Shown piece after piece: positions 1 to 8,047 of a stretch of 64,000 bases of DNA. The notes under the pieces were generated by a model, which was given only the letters and a program-made list of their open reading frames with translations, ran no database searches and was not told where the DNA came from. Origin of the DNA: Pantoea eucalypti. Its GTDB lineage: Bacteria > Pseudomonadota > Gammaproteobacteria > Enterobacterales > Enterobacteriaceae. Every line of letters starts with the position of its first letter. Position 1 is the first letter of the stretch. The stretch spans positions 310,001 to 374,000 of the forward strand of contig NZ_CP045720.1 in assembly GCF_009646115.1 (NCBI RefSeq), in the 5' to 3' direction. Made by a program: the position numbers and the translations under genes.

Positions 1-296
1 TACCGTTTTTGTGTGATATCTGTCATGTTTGAGCTAATGCTGACCTGTTCCGGCAATCTTTATGACTGTTTAGCACCGCAAAAAAATTATCACGCTGCGT
101 GACGACAGCCGTTTTTTTCAGCAGATTGTCTGCGCAAGTGATGTTTATTTGCGCTTAACGGGAGGGATCCCTGTCCGACGGTTCAGTGCGAAGGGTCGGG
201 GGCTGGACATTATTCGTCGGTGAACGAGCTGGCGCAAGAGCCGCGGGTGGCAATCCCGGTTTCGGTGTCGTCCGGTTTTCGATGTGCTGCGGAGGT
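1..296. other. Left-edge non-coding stretch
   Basis: This stretch lies downstream of the EAL-domain gene, which ends at 297 on the minus strand. I see no convincing gene here. An open frame that crosses into the EAL gene on the plus strand is a shadow with no ribosome site and no family resemblance. I also see no strong terminator hairpin with a T-run, so how the EAL transcript ends is unclear. Confidence 0.5.
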
Positions 297-1883
297 TCAA
301 ACGTGACACGGGTCAGCCAGCACACGCTGATCCCCCTGACGCGCCAGCCACTCTGCCAGCGATGTGTTATCCATCGGGCGGGCGTAATAAAAACCCTGAA
401 TAAACACGACGCCGCGCTGTTGGAGATAGCAAAATTGCAGCTCCGTTTCCACACCTTCACCCAGCACCTCCAGCGCCAGACTGTGACTGAGATTGATGAT
501 CGCATCCAGCACTGGCGTTTCGCCTTCCAGCGATTCGATAGCGTTAATGAATCCACGATCGATTTTCAGATAATCCAGCGTGAAGGTCTGTAAGTAACTC
601 AGTGAGCAGTGGCCGGTACCAAAATCATCAATCGCAACCTTCATACCCGCATGGCGTAACTGCTCCAGCTTACGCGCCACCGCTTCACCCTCTTTAATCA
701 GACTGCGCTCAGTCAGCTCAAGCGTAATGACAAACTGCTTATCTTTTATTTTGTCGGCGAATTGCAGCATATCGCGAACAAAATCAGGATGCTGCAGATG
801 CTCCGCCGCCACGTTAATCGCAAGGTGAAAATGGGGATCCACCTGCCAGCTCTGCACATCCTCTGCAATCAAATCGAGCAGGTGGCGGGTCAGCGGCACA
901 ATCATCCCTTCCGCTTCTGCTGCACCAATAAAAATATCAGGCCGAACGCCGTTACCGTCGGACGTTGTCCAGCGCAGCAGCACCTCTGCACCGCTACAGC
1001 GTTGCCGCCGGTTATCATAGACTGGCTGATAGTGCGCCCTGAACTGGCCGCAGATGATGGCCCGGCGAATCTCATCGCGCCATGAAATACGCCGTCGCAG
1101 CCAGTTCGCCGTCAGCATCATCAGCAGAACAGAAAAGATCGCCGCCATCGGCATGATAATAAAAATCACCTGGCGCCAGGCAGAGATCAGCTCAGTGGGC
1201 GAGGCAATCAGAGTGACAGAGAGCGGGTAGCGGTTTGAACGGGCCTCATAAATCAGAGGCTCAAACCAGCCGGATGCAGCAATTTGTGGGTCACCAAACG
1301 AGATGGGGGCGCCGTCGCTGAATGCCATGCTGAAATGATAGCGGTGAGTGCTGCTGATAGCGCGCATCAGATCAAGCAGATACTGGCCATCAACCACTGC
1401 CCAGAATCCCACGCCATCAGGCAGGTCACGCAAAAAAATCACGGCCGGGCGATCCGGCACACCGGAGGTGCCGGCAATTGACAGGCTCCACCAGGCTTTT
1501 CCGGTGACCGGCGCATCGCGCATGATCATATCTTTCAGTAAACCCGGCATGGTTCCATATGCTGACGAACAGCCAATTCTGTTTTCTTCAATTTTACCGA
1601 CTGCGCGGAAATAGGGATTCAGTGAGCCGATGCGCTGTAACTGATTCTGAATCTGACTGCAGGGCTGATACTGAAACTGGCGCAGCGTATTAATCATATC
1701 CCAGGCGCTGTCACTCATTCTTTCAGCCTGAGAGAGCAGGGTATTGGCTGCATTCACCTGATGCTGCTGGACGGTGTGGCGCGCATCCAGAGCAGTAAAA
1801 AAAAGGCCAATAAGCAGAGGCAGCACACCGGAGAAAATAATCACCAGCCTGGCATAGTCGCGTTTTCGTTTCAGTAGCGGCAC
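297..1883 (-). CDS. CSS-motif / EAL cyclic-di-GMP phosphodiesterase
   Basis: This 528-residue inner-membrane protein probably hydrolyses c-di-GMP. A membrane segment at about residues 13-31 is followed by a periplasmic CSS-motif domain, with the Cys-Ser-Ser triplet at 105-107 and a second cysteine at 75. A second membrane segment lies at about 238-262, and a C-terminal EAL domain runs from about 275 to 515. The catalytic set looks complete: the signature Glu at 300 (as EVL rather than EAL), Asn357, Glu389, the Asp-Asp pair 419-420, Lys440 and Glu477. In this family (E. coli PdeB/PdeC/PdeD/PdeG type) the redox state of the periplasmic cysteines controls activity, which is family knowledge. There is no GGDEF domain, so synthesis is not expected. 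The gene stands alone on the minus strand. Which paralogue it matches cannot be decided by eye. Confidence 0.9.
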   Translation of the reverse strand: MPLLKRKRDYARLVIIFSGVLPLLIGLFFTALDARHTVQQHQVNAANTLLSQAERMSDSAWDMINTLRQFQYQPCSQIQNQLQRIGSLNPYFRAVGKIEENRIGCSSAYGTMPGLLKDMIMRDAPVTGKAWWSLSIAGTSGVPDRPAVIFLRDLPDGVGFWAVVDGQYLLDLMRAISSTHRYHFSMAFSDGAPISFGDPQIAASGWFEPLIYEARSNRYPLSVTLIASPTELISAWRQVIFIIMPMAAIFSVLLMMLTANWLRRRISWRDEIRRAIICGQFRAHYQPVYDNRRQRCSGAEVLLRWTTSDGNGVRPDIFIGAAEAEGMIVPLTRHLLDLIAEDVQSWQVDPHFHLAINVAAEHLQHPDFVRDMLQFADKIKDKQFVITLELTERSLIKEGEAVARKLEQLRHAGMKVAIDDFGTGHCSLSYLQTFTLDYLKIDRGFINAIESLEGETPVLDAIINLSHSLALEVLGEGVETELQFCYLQQRGVVFIQGFYYARPMDNTSLAEWLARQGDQRVLADPCHV

Positions 1884-2156
1884 CGCTGAATCCTCTGAGT
1901 ATTATTCGTTTTATGCAGGGGCTGAACAGTTGCGCAGCATAGCATTTCTCCGGGCCAGGCAGATTAGCGTTTTTGCGAGCAACAGAACTGACTCAGGTCA
2001 ATTATCGACCCGACACAGCCTTAATTGAGGGGGTTGTTTTGCTTTCATTTGAATTCGGCAGAAATCAGGCAGGGATAAGTAACGCGGAGGAAAACATCTC
2101 ATTGCGGCCAGCAGAGACCCTGGCCCGTCAGAATCGGGCACAGGGTAGCCGTTGAC
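1884..2156. other. Intergenic region, EAL gene / uxuA
   Basis: It should hold the promoter of the EAL gene on the minus strand. An imperfect hairpin at about 2117-2146 (arms ACCCTG-CCCG and CGGGC-CAGGGT) lies just beyond the uxuA stop codon but lacks a T-run in the uxuA direction, so it is only a weak terminator candidate. No gene is apparent. Confidence 0.4.
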
Positions 2157-3341
2157 TTAATGAGCAAAATAGATCTGTTTCAAGGCGACTTCAACGCCGC
2201 GCAGTTCAGCAAGACCTTTAAGACGTCCAATGGCTGAGTAACCCGGATTCGTGCGTTTATGCAGGTCGTCCAGCATCTGATGACCGTGATCGGGACGCAT
2301 AGGTATTGCCCGCAGGTTGCCTGCACGGCGACGGCGCTGCTCTTCCGCCAGAATGACTTTGATCACGCCGACCATATCGACATCGCCCGCCAGATGCGCC
2401 GCTTCATGGAAGCTGGCGGGATTAGCTTCGCGCTTCGTGGCGCGCAGATGGACAAAGTTGATGCGGTCGGCATAGGTTTCCGCCATCTCAACCAGCGCAT
2501 TATCGGCACGCACACCATAAGAGCCGGTACAGAAGCAGAATCCGTTGTGCAGGCTGTCCACGGTTTCTTTCAGCCACTGCATATCTTCCTGCGTGGAGAT
2601 AATGCGTGGCAGACCCAGAATAGGACGCGGTGGATCGTCCGGATGCACCGCCAGTTTAACGCCCGTCTCTTCCGCAACCGGCACGATGGCGCGCAGAAAC
2701 GTTGCCATATGCTCGCGCAGTTTCGCTTTATCAATACCGTCATACTGTGCCAGTTGCGCCTGAAACTGCGCCAGGGTGTAACCCTCTTCAGCACCTGGCA
2801 GACCGGCGATAATATTGCGCACCAGGGTGTTTTTCTCTTCTGCGCTCATGGCGGAAAAGCGCTGCGCTGCGGCCTGCTGCTCGGCAGCGCTGTAATCCTT
2901 CTCCGCGCCCGGGCGCTGTAGCAGATAAAGCTCAAAGGCGGCAAACGCATCAGCGTCGAAGCGCAGCGCTTTTGCGCCATCTGGCAGCGTCCAGGCGAGG
3001 TCGGTGCGCGTCCAGTCCAGCACCGGCATGAAGTTGTAGCAGACGGTATCAATGCCGCAGGCAGCCAGATTGCGTATCGACTGCTGGTAATTGGCAATGT
3101 AGCGAAGGTAGTCACCCCGCTGAGTTTTGATCGCCTCATGGACCGGGATACTTTCGACCACCGACCAGACCAGACCTTTTTCAGCCAGCAGGGCCTGGCG
3201 TGCTTTAATCTCTTCAACCGGCCACACCTCGCCGTTAGGGATATGGTGCAGCGCCGTTACAATGCCGGTCGCACCCGCCTGACGCGCATCATCCAGGGAT
3301 ACCGGGTCGTTTGGGCCGTACCATCGCCATGTATGTTCCAT
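2157..3341 (-). CDS. uxuA: Mannonate dehydratase
   Basis: UxuA dehydrates D-mannonate to 2-keto-3-deoxy-gluconate in the cytoplasmic hexuronate (glucuronate) pathway. The 394-residue length equals that of E. coli UxuA, and the sequence is close throughout. It opens with [16 protein letters not shown], carries the metal-site segment [14 protein letters not shown], and has [11 protein letters not shown] near the C-terminus. The start is supported by an AGGAG sequence just upstream. The usual partner uxuB (fructuronate reductase) and the isomerase uxaC are not in the window, so the rest of the pathway must lie elsewhere. The divergently placed GntR-type regulator at 3490 is the natural candidate for its control. 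Confidence 0.96.
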   Translation of the reverse strand: MEHTWRWYGPNDPVSLDDARQAGATGIVTALHHIPNGEVWPVEEIKARQALLAEKGLVWSVVESIPVHEAIKTQRGDYLRYIANYQQSIRNLAACGIDTVCYNFMPVLDWTRTDLAWTLPDGAKALRFDADAFAAFELYLLQRPGAEKDYSAAEQQAAAQRFSAMSAEEKNTLVRNIIAGLPGAEEGYTLAQFQAQLAQYDGIDKAKLREHMATFLRAIVPVAEETGVKLAVHPDDPPRPILGLPRIISTQEDMQWLKETVDSLHNGFCFCTGSYGVRADNALVEMAETYADRINFVHLRATKREANPASFHEAAHLAGDVDMVGVIKVILAEEQRRRRAGNLRAIPMRPDHGHQMLDDLHKRTNPGYSAIGRLKGLAELRGVEVALKQIYFAH

Positions 3342-3361
3342 TATTACTCCTTAGTGTGATG

Positions 3362-3388
3362 TGGCCCAGTGGTCAGGCCGCTGGGCCA
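3362..3388. promoter_or_regulatory. Inverted repeat in the uxuA / GntR-regulator divergent region
   Basis: Two perfect 8-bp arms, TGGCCCAG and CTGGGCCA, flank an 11-base centre that contains GGTC and GGCC. FadR-type GntR proteins often bind short TGGTnnnACCA-like dyads, so the region may hold the operator of the adjacent regulator. That assignment is inference. The element is only about 20 bp from the uxuA start codon, which would suit repression. Confidence 0.4.
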
Positions 3389-3489
3389 AGAGTATGATAG
3401 TGGACAAAACAGGGCCGTGATCCGGATCGCAGCATCACAAACTGCATCAGCGATGTGATCGGTTTTAAGCGGACGAAGAGGAGAGGGTG

Positions 3490-4167
3490 ATGACGCTACC
3501 CGTTATTAAAACTGAGCGACTGTATCGTCAGATCGCCAACGTCATTATGGCCGGCATTACGCGCGGTGACTTTGCGGCAGGAGGCTTACTGCCGCCAGAG
3601 CGCGAGCTGGCAAAACAGCTGGGTGTCAGCCGCTCGTCAGTGCGTGAAGCATTGATTGCGCTGGAAATGACCGGCTGGGTCGATATCCGCACGGGCAACG
3701 GCGTCTACGTCGCGCAGCCACTGCCGCAGGCCGCCGTTCCGCAGGAGAGTTGCAGTCTGCAGGACCTGCTGCAGGCGCGGGAAGCCTTTGAAGGGATGCT
3801 GGCGGGATTTGCCGCACGTAACGGCACCGCCGTTCAGCGCGCGGCACTGCTGGCGCTGACCGCTGAACTGCAGCAGTACAATGCAAACGATGCGGCTTTC
3901 CTGGAGCAGGACAAACGCTTTCACCTGCTCATCAGCGAGATGAGCGGCAATGATGTGTTACGCGACCTGCTGGAGCAGTTATGGAACCGGCGGCACAGTC
4001 CGCATGTGCAGCGACTGGAGCGCCATTATGCTGATAATAACTTCGCACGCGAGATGAATGCTGACCATCAGCAGATCGCCGAGGCCATCGTGGCGGGCGA
4101 TGAAGCGGCTGCCCGTCAGGCGATGGAGAACCATCTGCAGCACGTGCAGCAGCAGCTACTTGGTTAA
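3490..4167 (+). CDS. FadR-subfamily GntR transcriptional regulator (UxuR/ExuR-like)
   Basis: This is a 225-residue cytoplasmic DNA-binding regulator. An N-terminal winged helix-turn-helix at about residues 8-75 contains LPPERELAKQLGVSRSSVREAL, the GntR signature (split here as LPPERELAKQ and LGVSRSSVREAL). It is followed by an all-helical FCD ligand-binding domain with the LHLLISEMSGN-type segment. I chose the ATG at 3490 over the GTG just before it because a GAGGAGAGG ribosome site is correctly spaced. It is divergent from uxuA, so control of hexuronate genes is likely, but it is shorter than E. coli UxuR (about 257 residues) and need not be its orthologue. Its 3' end overlaps the convergent yhhT gene by 12 bp. 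Confidence 0.85.
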   Translation: MTLPVIKTERLYRQIANVIMAGITRGDFAAGGLLPPERELAKQLGVSRSSVREALIALEMTGWVDIRTGNGVYVAQPLPQAAVPQESCSLQDLLQAREAFEGMLAGFAARNGTAVQRAALLALTAELQQYNANDAAFLEQDKRFHLLISEMSGNDVLRDLLEQLWNRRHSPHVQRLERHYADNNFAREMNADHQQIAEAIVAGDEAAARQAMENHLQHVQQQLLG

Positions 4168-5211
4168 TCCCCGCGCCCGCTTAGGTCGTCCGGTGCCCAG
4201 CATAATCGCCAGACGACTGCCGCCTGGCGTAGTTTCCATCAGGATTTTGGTAATGCTGGTCAGCGGCACCGAGAGCAGCATGCCGACCGGCCCGAGCAGC
4301 CAGCCCCAGAACACCAGCGACAGGAACACCACCAGCGTTGATAAGCCCAGACCGCGACCCATCAGTCGCGGTTCCAGCATATTGCCGAACACCATGTGAA
4401 TCGCGGTAAACAGCGCCGCCACCATCGCGGCATCAAACAGACTGTTCAGTAACAGCGCCTGAAGTAAGGGCGGGATACCGGCGATAATCGGACCAATATT
4501 GGGAATGAAATTGAGGATAAATGCCACGACACCCCAGAGCAGCGCGAACTTCACATCCAGCAGATAAAGACTCAGCCAGACCGCGATGCCGGTAATCAGA
4601 CTCACCAGCGTTTTCAGCGCCAGATAGTGCGTGACCCCTTTCAACGCTTTATGCAGCCCGGCGATGCGGATTTTAGGATTCACCAGCGCGTTACGCATTT
4701 TATAGGGCAGGTGATGAACCTCAAACAGCATAAAGACCACGGTCAGCACCAGCAGCACAGTATTGGTCATCGCACCGGAAAAGCCGCTCAGCGCCACGCT
4801 TGCCAGGTTCATCATAGTGTTAGGATCGAAACGCTGTACCAGCGCATCTGTTGAGATATTGATATGAAAGCCTGCCGCCAGATGTTGCAGCACCGTCATC
4901 TTCTGCTCCATCGTGGCACGTAGTTGCGGGTAGAGGTCGGAAAACTCGCTCATTGAGCTGGCGATGATGGCGCCCAGCAGCACAAGTGCGCAGAAGATCA
5001 CCGTGATAACCAGGCCAATGGCCAGTCCACGGCGAAAGCCCCGGCGCATCAGCATCGTCACCAGTGGGTTGAGTACAATTGCAAAGAACGCCGCCAGCAA
5101 AAGCGGAACCAGAATATCGGACGCTGCCCGAACCCCGGCGAGGATGATGACCAGCATCGCCAGTTTTATCAGAATATTTTGTCCGATCTTTTCCCGTTGC
5201 AGCTCGCTCAT
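4156..5211 (-). CDS. yhhT: AI-2E family (PerM-like) inner-membrane protein YhhT
   Basis: YhhT is a 351-residue multi-pass membrane protein of the AI-2E/PerM transporter family. Its substrate is not established. Recognisable segments include AFFAIVLNPLVTML near the N-terminus, VVFMLFEVHHLPYKMRNAL in the middle and LVFWGWLLGPVGMLLSVPLT near the C-terminus, all close to E. coli YhhT (349 residues). Two upstream Met codons exist in frame (5268 and 5223). I chose MSELQREK at 5211 because of its match to the E. coli length and a GAGAGA sequence just upstream. The gene converges with the GntR regulator, overlapping it by 12 bp, and is divergent from yhhS, as expected for this conserved block. Confidence 0.88.
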   Translation of the reverse strand: MSELQREKIGQNILIKLAMLVIILAGVRAASDILVPLLLAAFFAIVLNPLVTMLMRRGFRRGLAIGLVITVIFCALVLLGAIIASSMSEFSDLYPQLRATMEQKMTVLQHLAAGFHINISTDALVQRFDPNTMMNLASVALSGFSGAMTNTVLLVLTVVFMLFEVHHLPYKMRNALVNPKIRIAGLHKALKGVTHYLALKTLVSLITGIAVWLSLYLLDVKFALLWGVVAFILNFIPNIGPIIAGIPPLLQALLLNSLFDAAMVAALFTAIHMVFGNMLEPRLMGRGLGLSTLVVFLSLVFWGWLLGPVGMLLSVPLTSITKILMETTPGGSRLAIMLGTGRPKRARGLTK

Positions 5212-5511
5212 TCTCTCTCTCATAACGTAAATTGGCTGTTGAAAGTGTAGCTGAAAGAAAATTAACAATCTGATTTATCAGAGAAACGGTAAAGCGCGGC
5301 GGCAAAGTGGCGAGAGTATTAGCGCCACAGCACTCAGCTATAGCAACAGAACAGCCACTCTCCCTTGTGGCTGTTTTCATCCGGTTATCTGCAGCATGTC
5401 CGCGCTGTCGTGTTCGCCAGATAACCGTGCCATTGTGATGCGCAGGAGGCGAAAGCGGGTATAGTTAAGGGATAAACCTTATCATTCAGCCAAATACGAT
5501 CGTGAGGACGC
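5212..5511. other. Divergent promoter region yhhT / yhhS
   Basis: This 300-bp region must contain the promoters of both divergent genes. A short GC-rich sequence CAGGAGGCG occurs near 5442 but is not followed by a credible start codon in frame. I see no clear operator or RNA structure. Confidence 0.35.
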
Positions 5512-6735
5512 ATGCCTGAACAGCCTGCAGCGGAACCGACTACCCCACATGGCAACCTGAATATCTCTCTGCTGATCCTCTCTATTGTGGCCTACAACTT
5601 TGCCAGCTATCTCACCATTGGTCTGCCGCTGGCGGTATTGCCAGGCTGGGTGCATGACCAGCTGGGCTTCAGCGCGTTCTGGGCCGGCCTGGTGATCAGC
5701 CTGCAATATGTTGCGACGCTGCTGAGCCGGCCACATGCTGGGCGCTATGCCGATCTCTGGGGACCCAAAAAAGTGGTGGTCACGGGCCTGGTAGGCTGTC
5801 TGATCAGCGGATTGTGTATTCTGCTGGCGGCCCTGATCGCATCACCGATGTGGAGCCTGATCCTGCTCTGCGTGGGCCGGTTGATTCTGGGCGTGGGCCA
5901 GAGTTTTACCGGCACCGGCACCTCGTTGTGGGGAGTGGCAAGGGTGGGTTCACTGCACATTGGTCGGGTAATATCCTGGAACGGGATCGTCACCTATGGC
6001 GCGATGGCCATTGGCGCACCGCTCGGCGTAGTGATCTTCCAGGCAGGCGGTTTGCTGTGGCTGTCACTGGTCATTGTTGCCATCTGTGTCGTGGGCATCG
6101 TCTGCGCCGTGCCGCGTCCGGCTGTAAAAGCCAGCCGCGCCAGACCGCTGCCGTTTCGGGCTGTGCTGGGAAAAATCGCCGGTTTTGGTGCGATTCTGGC
6201 GATGGGATCGGCGGGTTTTGGCGTTATCGCCACCTTTATCACGCTGTTCTATCAGGATAAAGGCTGGCAGGGAGCCGCTTTTGCGCTTTCCCTGTTCAGC
6301 ATGGCTTTTGTTGGCGCACGCCTGCTGTTTCCCAATGCGATTAACCGCCACGGCGGTCTGCGGGTCGCCAGCGTTTGTCTGGCGGTTGAAGCGGCCGGAC
6401 TGTTTCTGGTCGCCGCCGCGGGTAATCCCTGGATGGCAAACGCGGGTGCCTTTCTGACCGGGGCAGGTTTTTCTCTGGTGTTCCCGGCGCTGGGCGTGGT
6501 GGCGGTAAAAGTGGTGCCGCAGCAGAATCAGGGCAGCGCCCTGGCAACCTATACCGCCTTTATGGATCTGTCGCTGGGGATAACCGGGCCACTGGCCGGA
6601 TTCATCATGAATTATGCGGATGTCTCACGCGTCTATCTGCTCACGGCGCTGCTGGTCTGTGTCGCGTTTTTCTGCACGCTGCGGCTGCTGAAGCGTCAGG
6701 CATCGCAGTCAGCAGCAGACGGTTCTTCAGAATAA
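5512..6735 (+). CDS. yhhS: MFS transporter YhhS
   Basis: YhhS is a 407-residue twelve-segment major facilitator protein of the inner membrane. It matches E. coli YhhS along its length, for example NFASYLTIGLPLAVLPGWVH, then SRPHAGRYADLWGPKKVVV (the conserved loop 2-3 motif) and GAGFSLVFPALGVVAVKVVP. Its physiological substrate is uncertain. In E. coli yhhS is next to dcrB; here the inositol cluster separates them, so this gene marks the left border of the insertion. Confidence 0.92.
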   Translation: MPEQPAAEPTTPHGNLNISLLILSIVAYNFASYLTIGLPLAVLPGWVHDQLGFSAFWAGLVISLQYVATLLSRPHAGRYADLWGPKKVVVTGLVGCLISGLCILLAALIASPMWSLILLCVGRLILGVGQSFTGTGTSLWGVARVGSLHIGRVISWNGIVTYGAMAIGAPLGVVIFQAGGLLWLSLVIVAICVVGIVCAVPRPAVKASRARPLPFRAVLGKIAGFGAILAMGSAGFGVIATFITLFYQDKGWQGAAFALSLFSMAFVGARLLFPNAINRHGGLRVASVCLAVEAAGLFLVAAAGNPWMANAGAFLTGAGFSLVFPALGVVAVKVVPQQNQGSALATYTAFMDLSLGITGPLAGFIMNYADVSRVYLLTALLVCVAFFCTLRLLKRQASQSAADGSSE

Positions 6736-6740
6736 AAAAA

Positions 6741-6760
6741 ATGGCCCAGCAGCGGGCCAT
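6741..6760 (-). terminator. Intrinsic terminator of iolI
   Basis: The 7-bp arms ATGGCCC and GGGCCAT enclose a 6-base loop and, read on the minus strand, are followed by an eight-T run. This fits the end of the iolI transcript. The plus-strand tail is poor in T, so it is a weaker terminator for yhhS. Confidence 0.8.
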
Positions 6761-6810
6761 AACGTCTTTTCAGACACAGATAAACGGATAAATGCGGGAT
6801 GCAGCAGGAT

Positions 6811-7626
6811 TCAGGCCTGCAGCAGTTCAATACTGTGGCGGATCTGGCGTTCAATCTCCGCCGGGGTCCAGCTGTTGAGCTGACCGGAGAACGGCTCAAA
6901 GGCGTAGACGCCCTTATAGCCAAGCATCTCCAGCCGTTTAACCTGCACCACGCTCTTCAGCACATCATTGTCATTCAGCATGATGCGTTCTTCGTCGGTC
7001 AGTTCGGCGGTCGGACGTTGATCTTCCACGCCTGAAAGGTGCACCAGTCCAATCTGGTCAATATCGATACCCACCGGGAATTCCTGTTCAGCCTTCTCAT
7101 AGAGATGATGATGAAAAGTATCCAGCAACAGCTTAAAAGGCACACCTGCCGCAGCGATCAACGCCTGCGCCTGCACGATCGAACGCAGTGAGCTGACCGG
7201 GAAACCCAGTGGCTCCACCAGCCCCAGAATGCCATAGTGGGCAAAGCGCGGCGCCAGCGCCTGCATCGCCGCCTGTGTCTGCTGAGGCGACACGGTAATC
7301 CCCTCATTCAGCGGACACATCACCAGCGCTTTTGCACCAATCTGTTGTGCTGTCTGTAACAGCGCCTCGGCCCGGCTCAGCAGCGCATCATCAATATGGT
7401 TAAACGGATAGAGCGCATTAATGCTGATGATATCAATGTGGTATCTGTCGGCCAGGGCGCGCAGTTGATCGGTGCTGAGATCGTCAGTGACGCTGCCGCC
7501 GGGCATATCATTACGCAGTTCAACCTTGCTCAGGCCCAGACGCTGAACCAGCTGAAAGAAGGCTTCCAGCGAGAGCCGGGGCGCAATTTTGCGGTTGATA
7601 CAGAAACGGGTTGGGTCGATGGCCAT
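6811..7626 (-). CDS. iolI: Sugar-phosphate-isomerase-like TIM barrel protein, probable inosose isomerase IolI
   Basis: This 271-residue protein of the xylose-isomerase-like TIM barrel superfamily most likely interconverts 2-keto-myo-inositol and 1-keto-D-chiro-inositol. The probable metal ligands are visible in order: Glu138 (LVEPLG), Asp169 (LLLDTFHHH), His196 (GLVHLSG) and Glu244 (AFEPFSG). The length is close to B. subtilis IolI (278). It stands at the left end of the iol cluster, divergent from iolA, and shares with it a region containing a perfect inverted repeat that is a likely IolR operator. Its exact reaction is inferred from family and neighbourhood. Confidence 0.82.
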   Translation of the reverse strand: MAIDPTRFCINRKIAPRLSLEAFFQLVQRLGLSKVELRNDMPGGSVTDDLSTDQLRALADRYHIDIISINALYPFNHIDDALLSRAEALLQTAQQIGAKALVMCPLNEGITVSPQQTQAAMQALAPRFAHYGILGLVEPLGFPVSSLRSIVQAQALIAAAGVPFKLLLDTFHHHLYEKAEQEFPVGIDIDQIGLVHLSGVEDQRPTAELTDEERIMLNDNDVLKSVVQVKRLEMLGYKGVYAFEPFSGQLNSWTPAEIERQIRHSIELLQA

Positions 7627-8047
7627 GCGCTAACTCCGGAACATGAGAATGTTGCAACCAAAGAAAACATTTATTTCATAATTAGTGAATTATGAAATAT
7701 ATTTTATTAGATCAGCCTCGCATTAATTTCATATTTCGTTTCACGCTGATGCGTCAACGCTGGATCGACTTCGCAGAAACAGACGTAATCCACGCCGCGG
7801 TAATTCCCCTGTTACGCTAAGGCTGACCGGTAATATTGCTCTGCTGCTCTCATCACGCGGTCAGACAGGGGTGGACAATAAAAATGCGATCTGTGCCGCT
7901 AAAATCAAATTTTCCAAAAATAACTATTTGAAAAATTTATTCCACTGTAATAGCTTCATAGCACGCTTTCAGGTTTGCCTGGTCAGGCAGTGTGGCAGGC
8001 CACAGGGCCCGTCTGCAGGGAACTTAACCATCTTAAGAGGCAACATC
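7627..8047. other. Divergent iolI / iolA control region
   Basis: This AT-rich 420-bp region contains the inverted repeat at 7673-7698. It also has further TTTCATATTTCGTTTCA-like and TTCCA/ATTCCA sequences around 7725-7745 and 7909-7945 that resemble half-sites of the same motif. The iolA reading frame stays open upstream to 7871, but that segment (about 59 codons) has no family resemblance and is treated as untranslated leader. Confidence 0.5.
7673..7698. promoter_or_regulatory. Perfect inverted repeat, candidate IolR operator
   Basis: Two 10-bp arms, ATTTCATAAT and ATTATGAAAT, flank a 6-bp centre. The same arm core (ATTTCAT/ATGAAAT with 6-bp spacing) recurs at 11537-11556 upstream of the RpiR-type regulator gene. 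Sharing between two iol promoter regions is the evidence that it is the regulator's binding site. Confidence 0.65.

Noticed and set aside
186..593. 135-residue plus-strand open frame at the left edge
   Set aside because: It is antisense to the conserved EAL gene over most of its length and has no ribosome site or domain.
1973..2155. 60-residue open frame between the EAL gene and uxuA
   Set aside because: No ribosome site, no recognisable domain, and low-complexity composition; treated as chance.
7871..8047. N-terminal extension of iolA by 59 codons
   Set aside because: The frame is open but has no family resemblance or ribosome site, and a good AAGAGG lies before the ATG at 8048 that gives the normal 501 residues.
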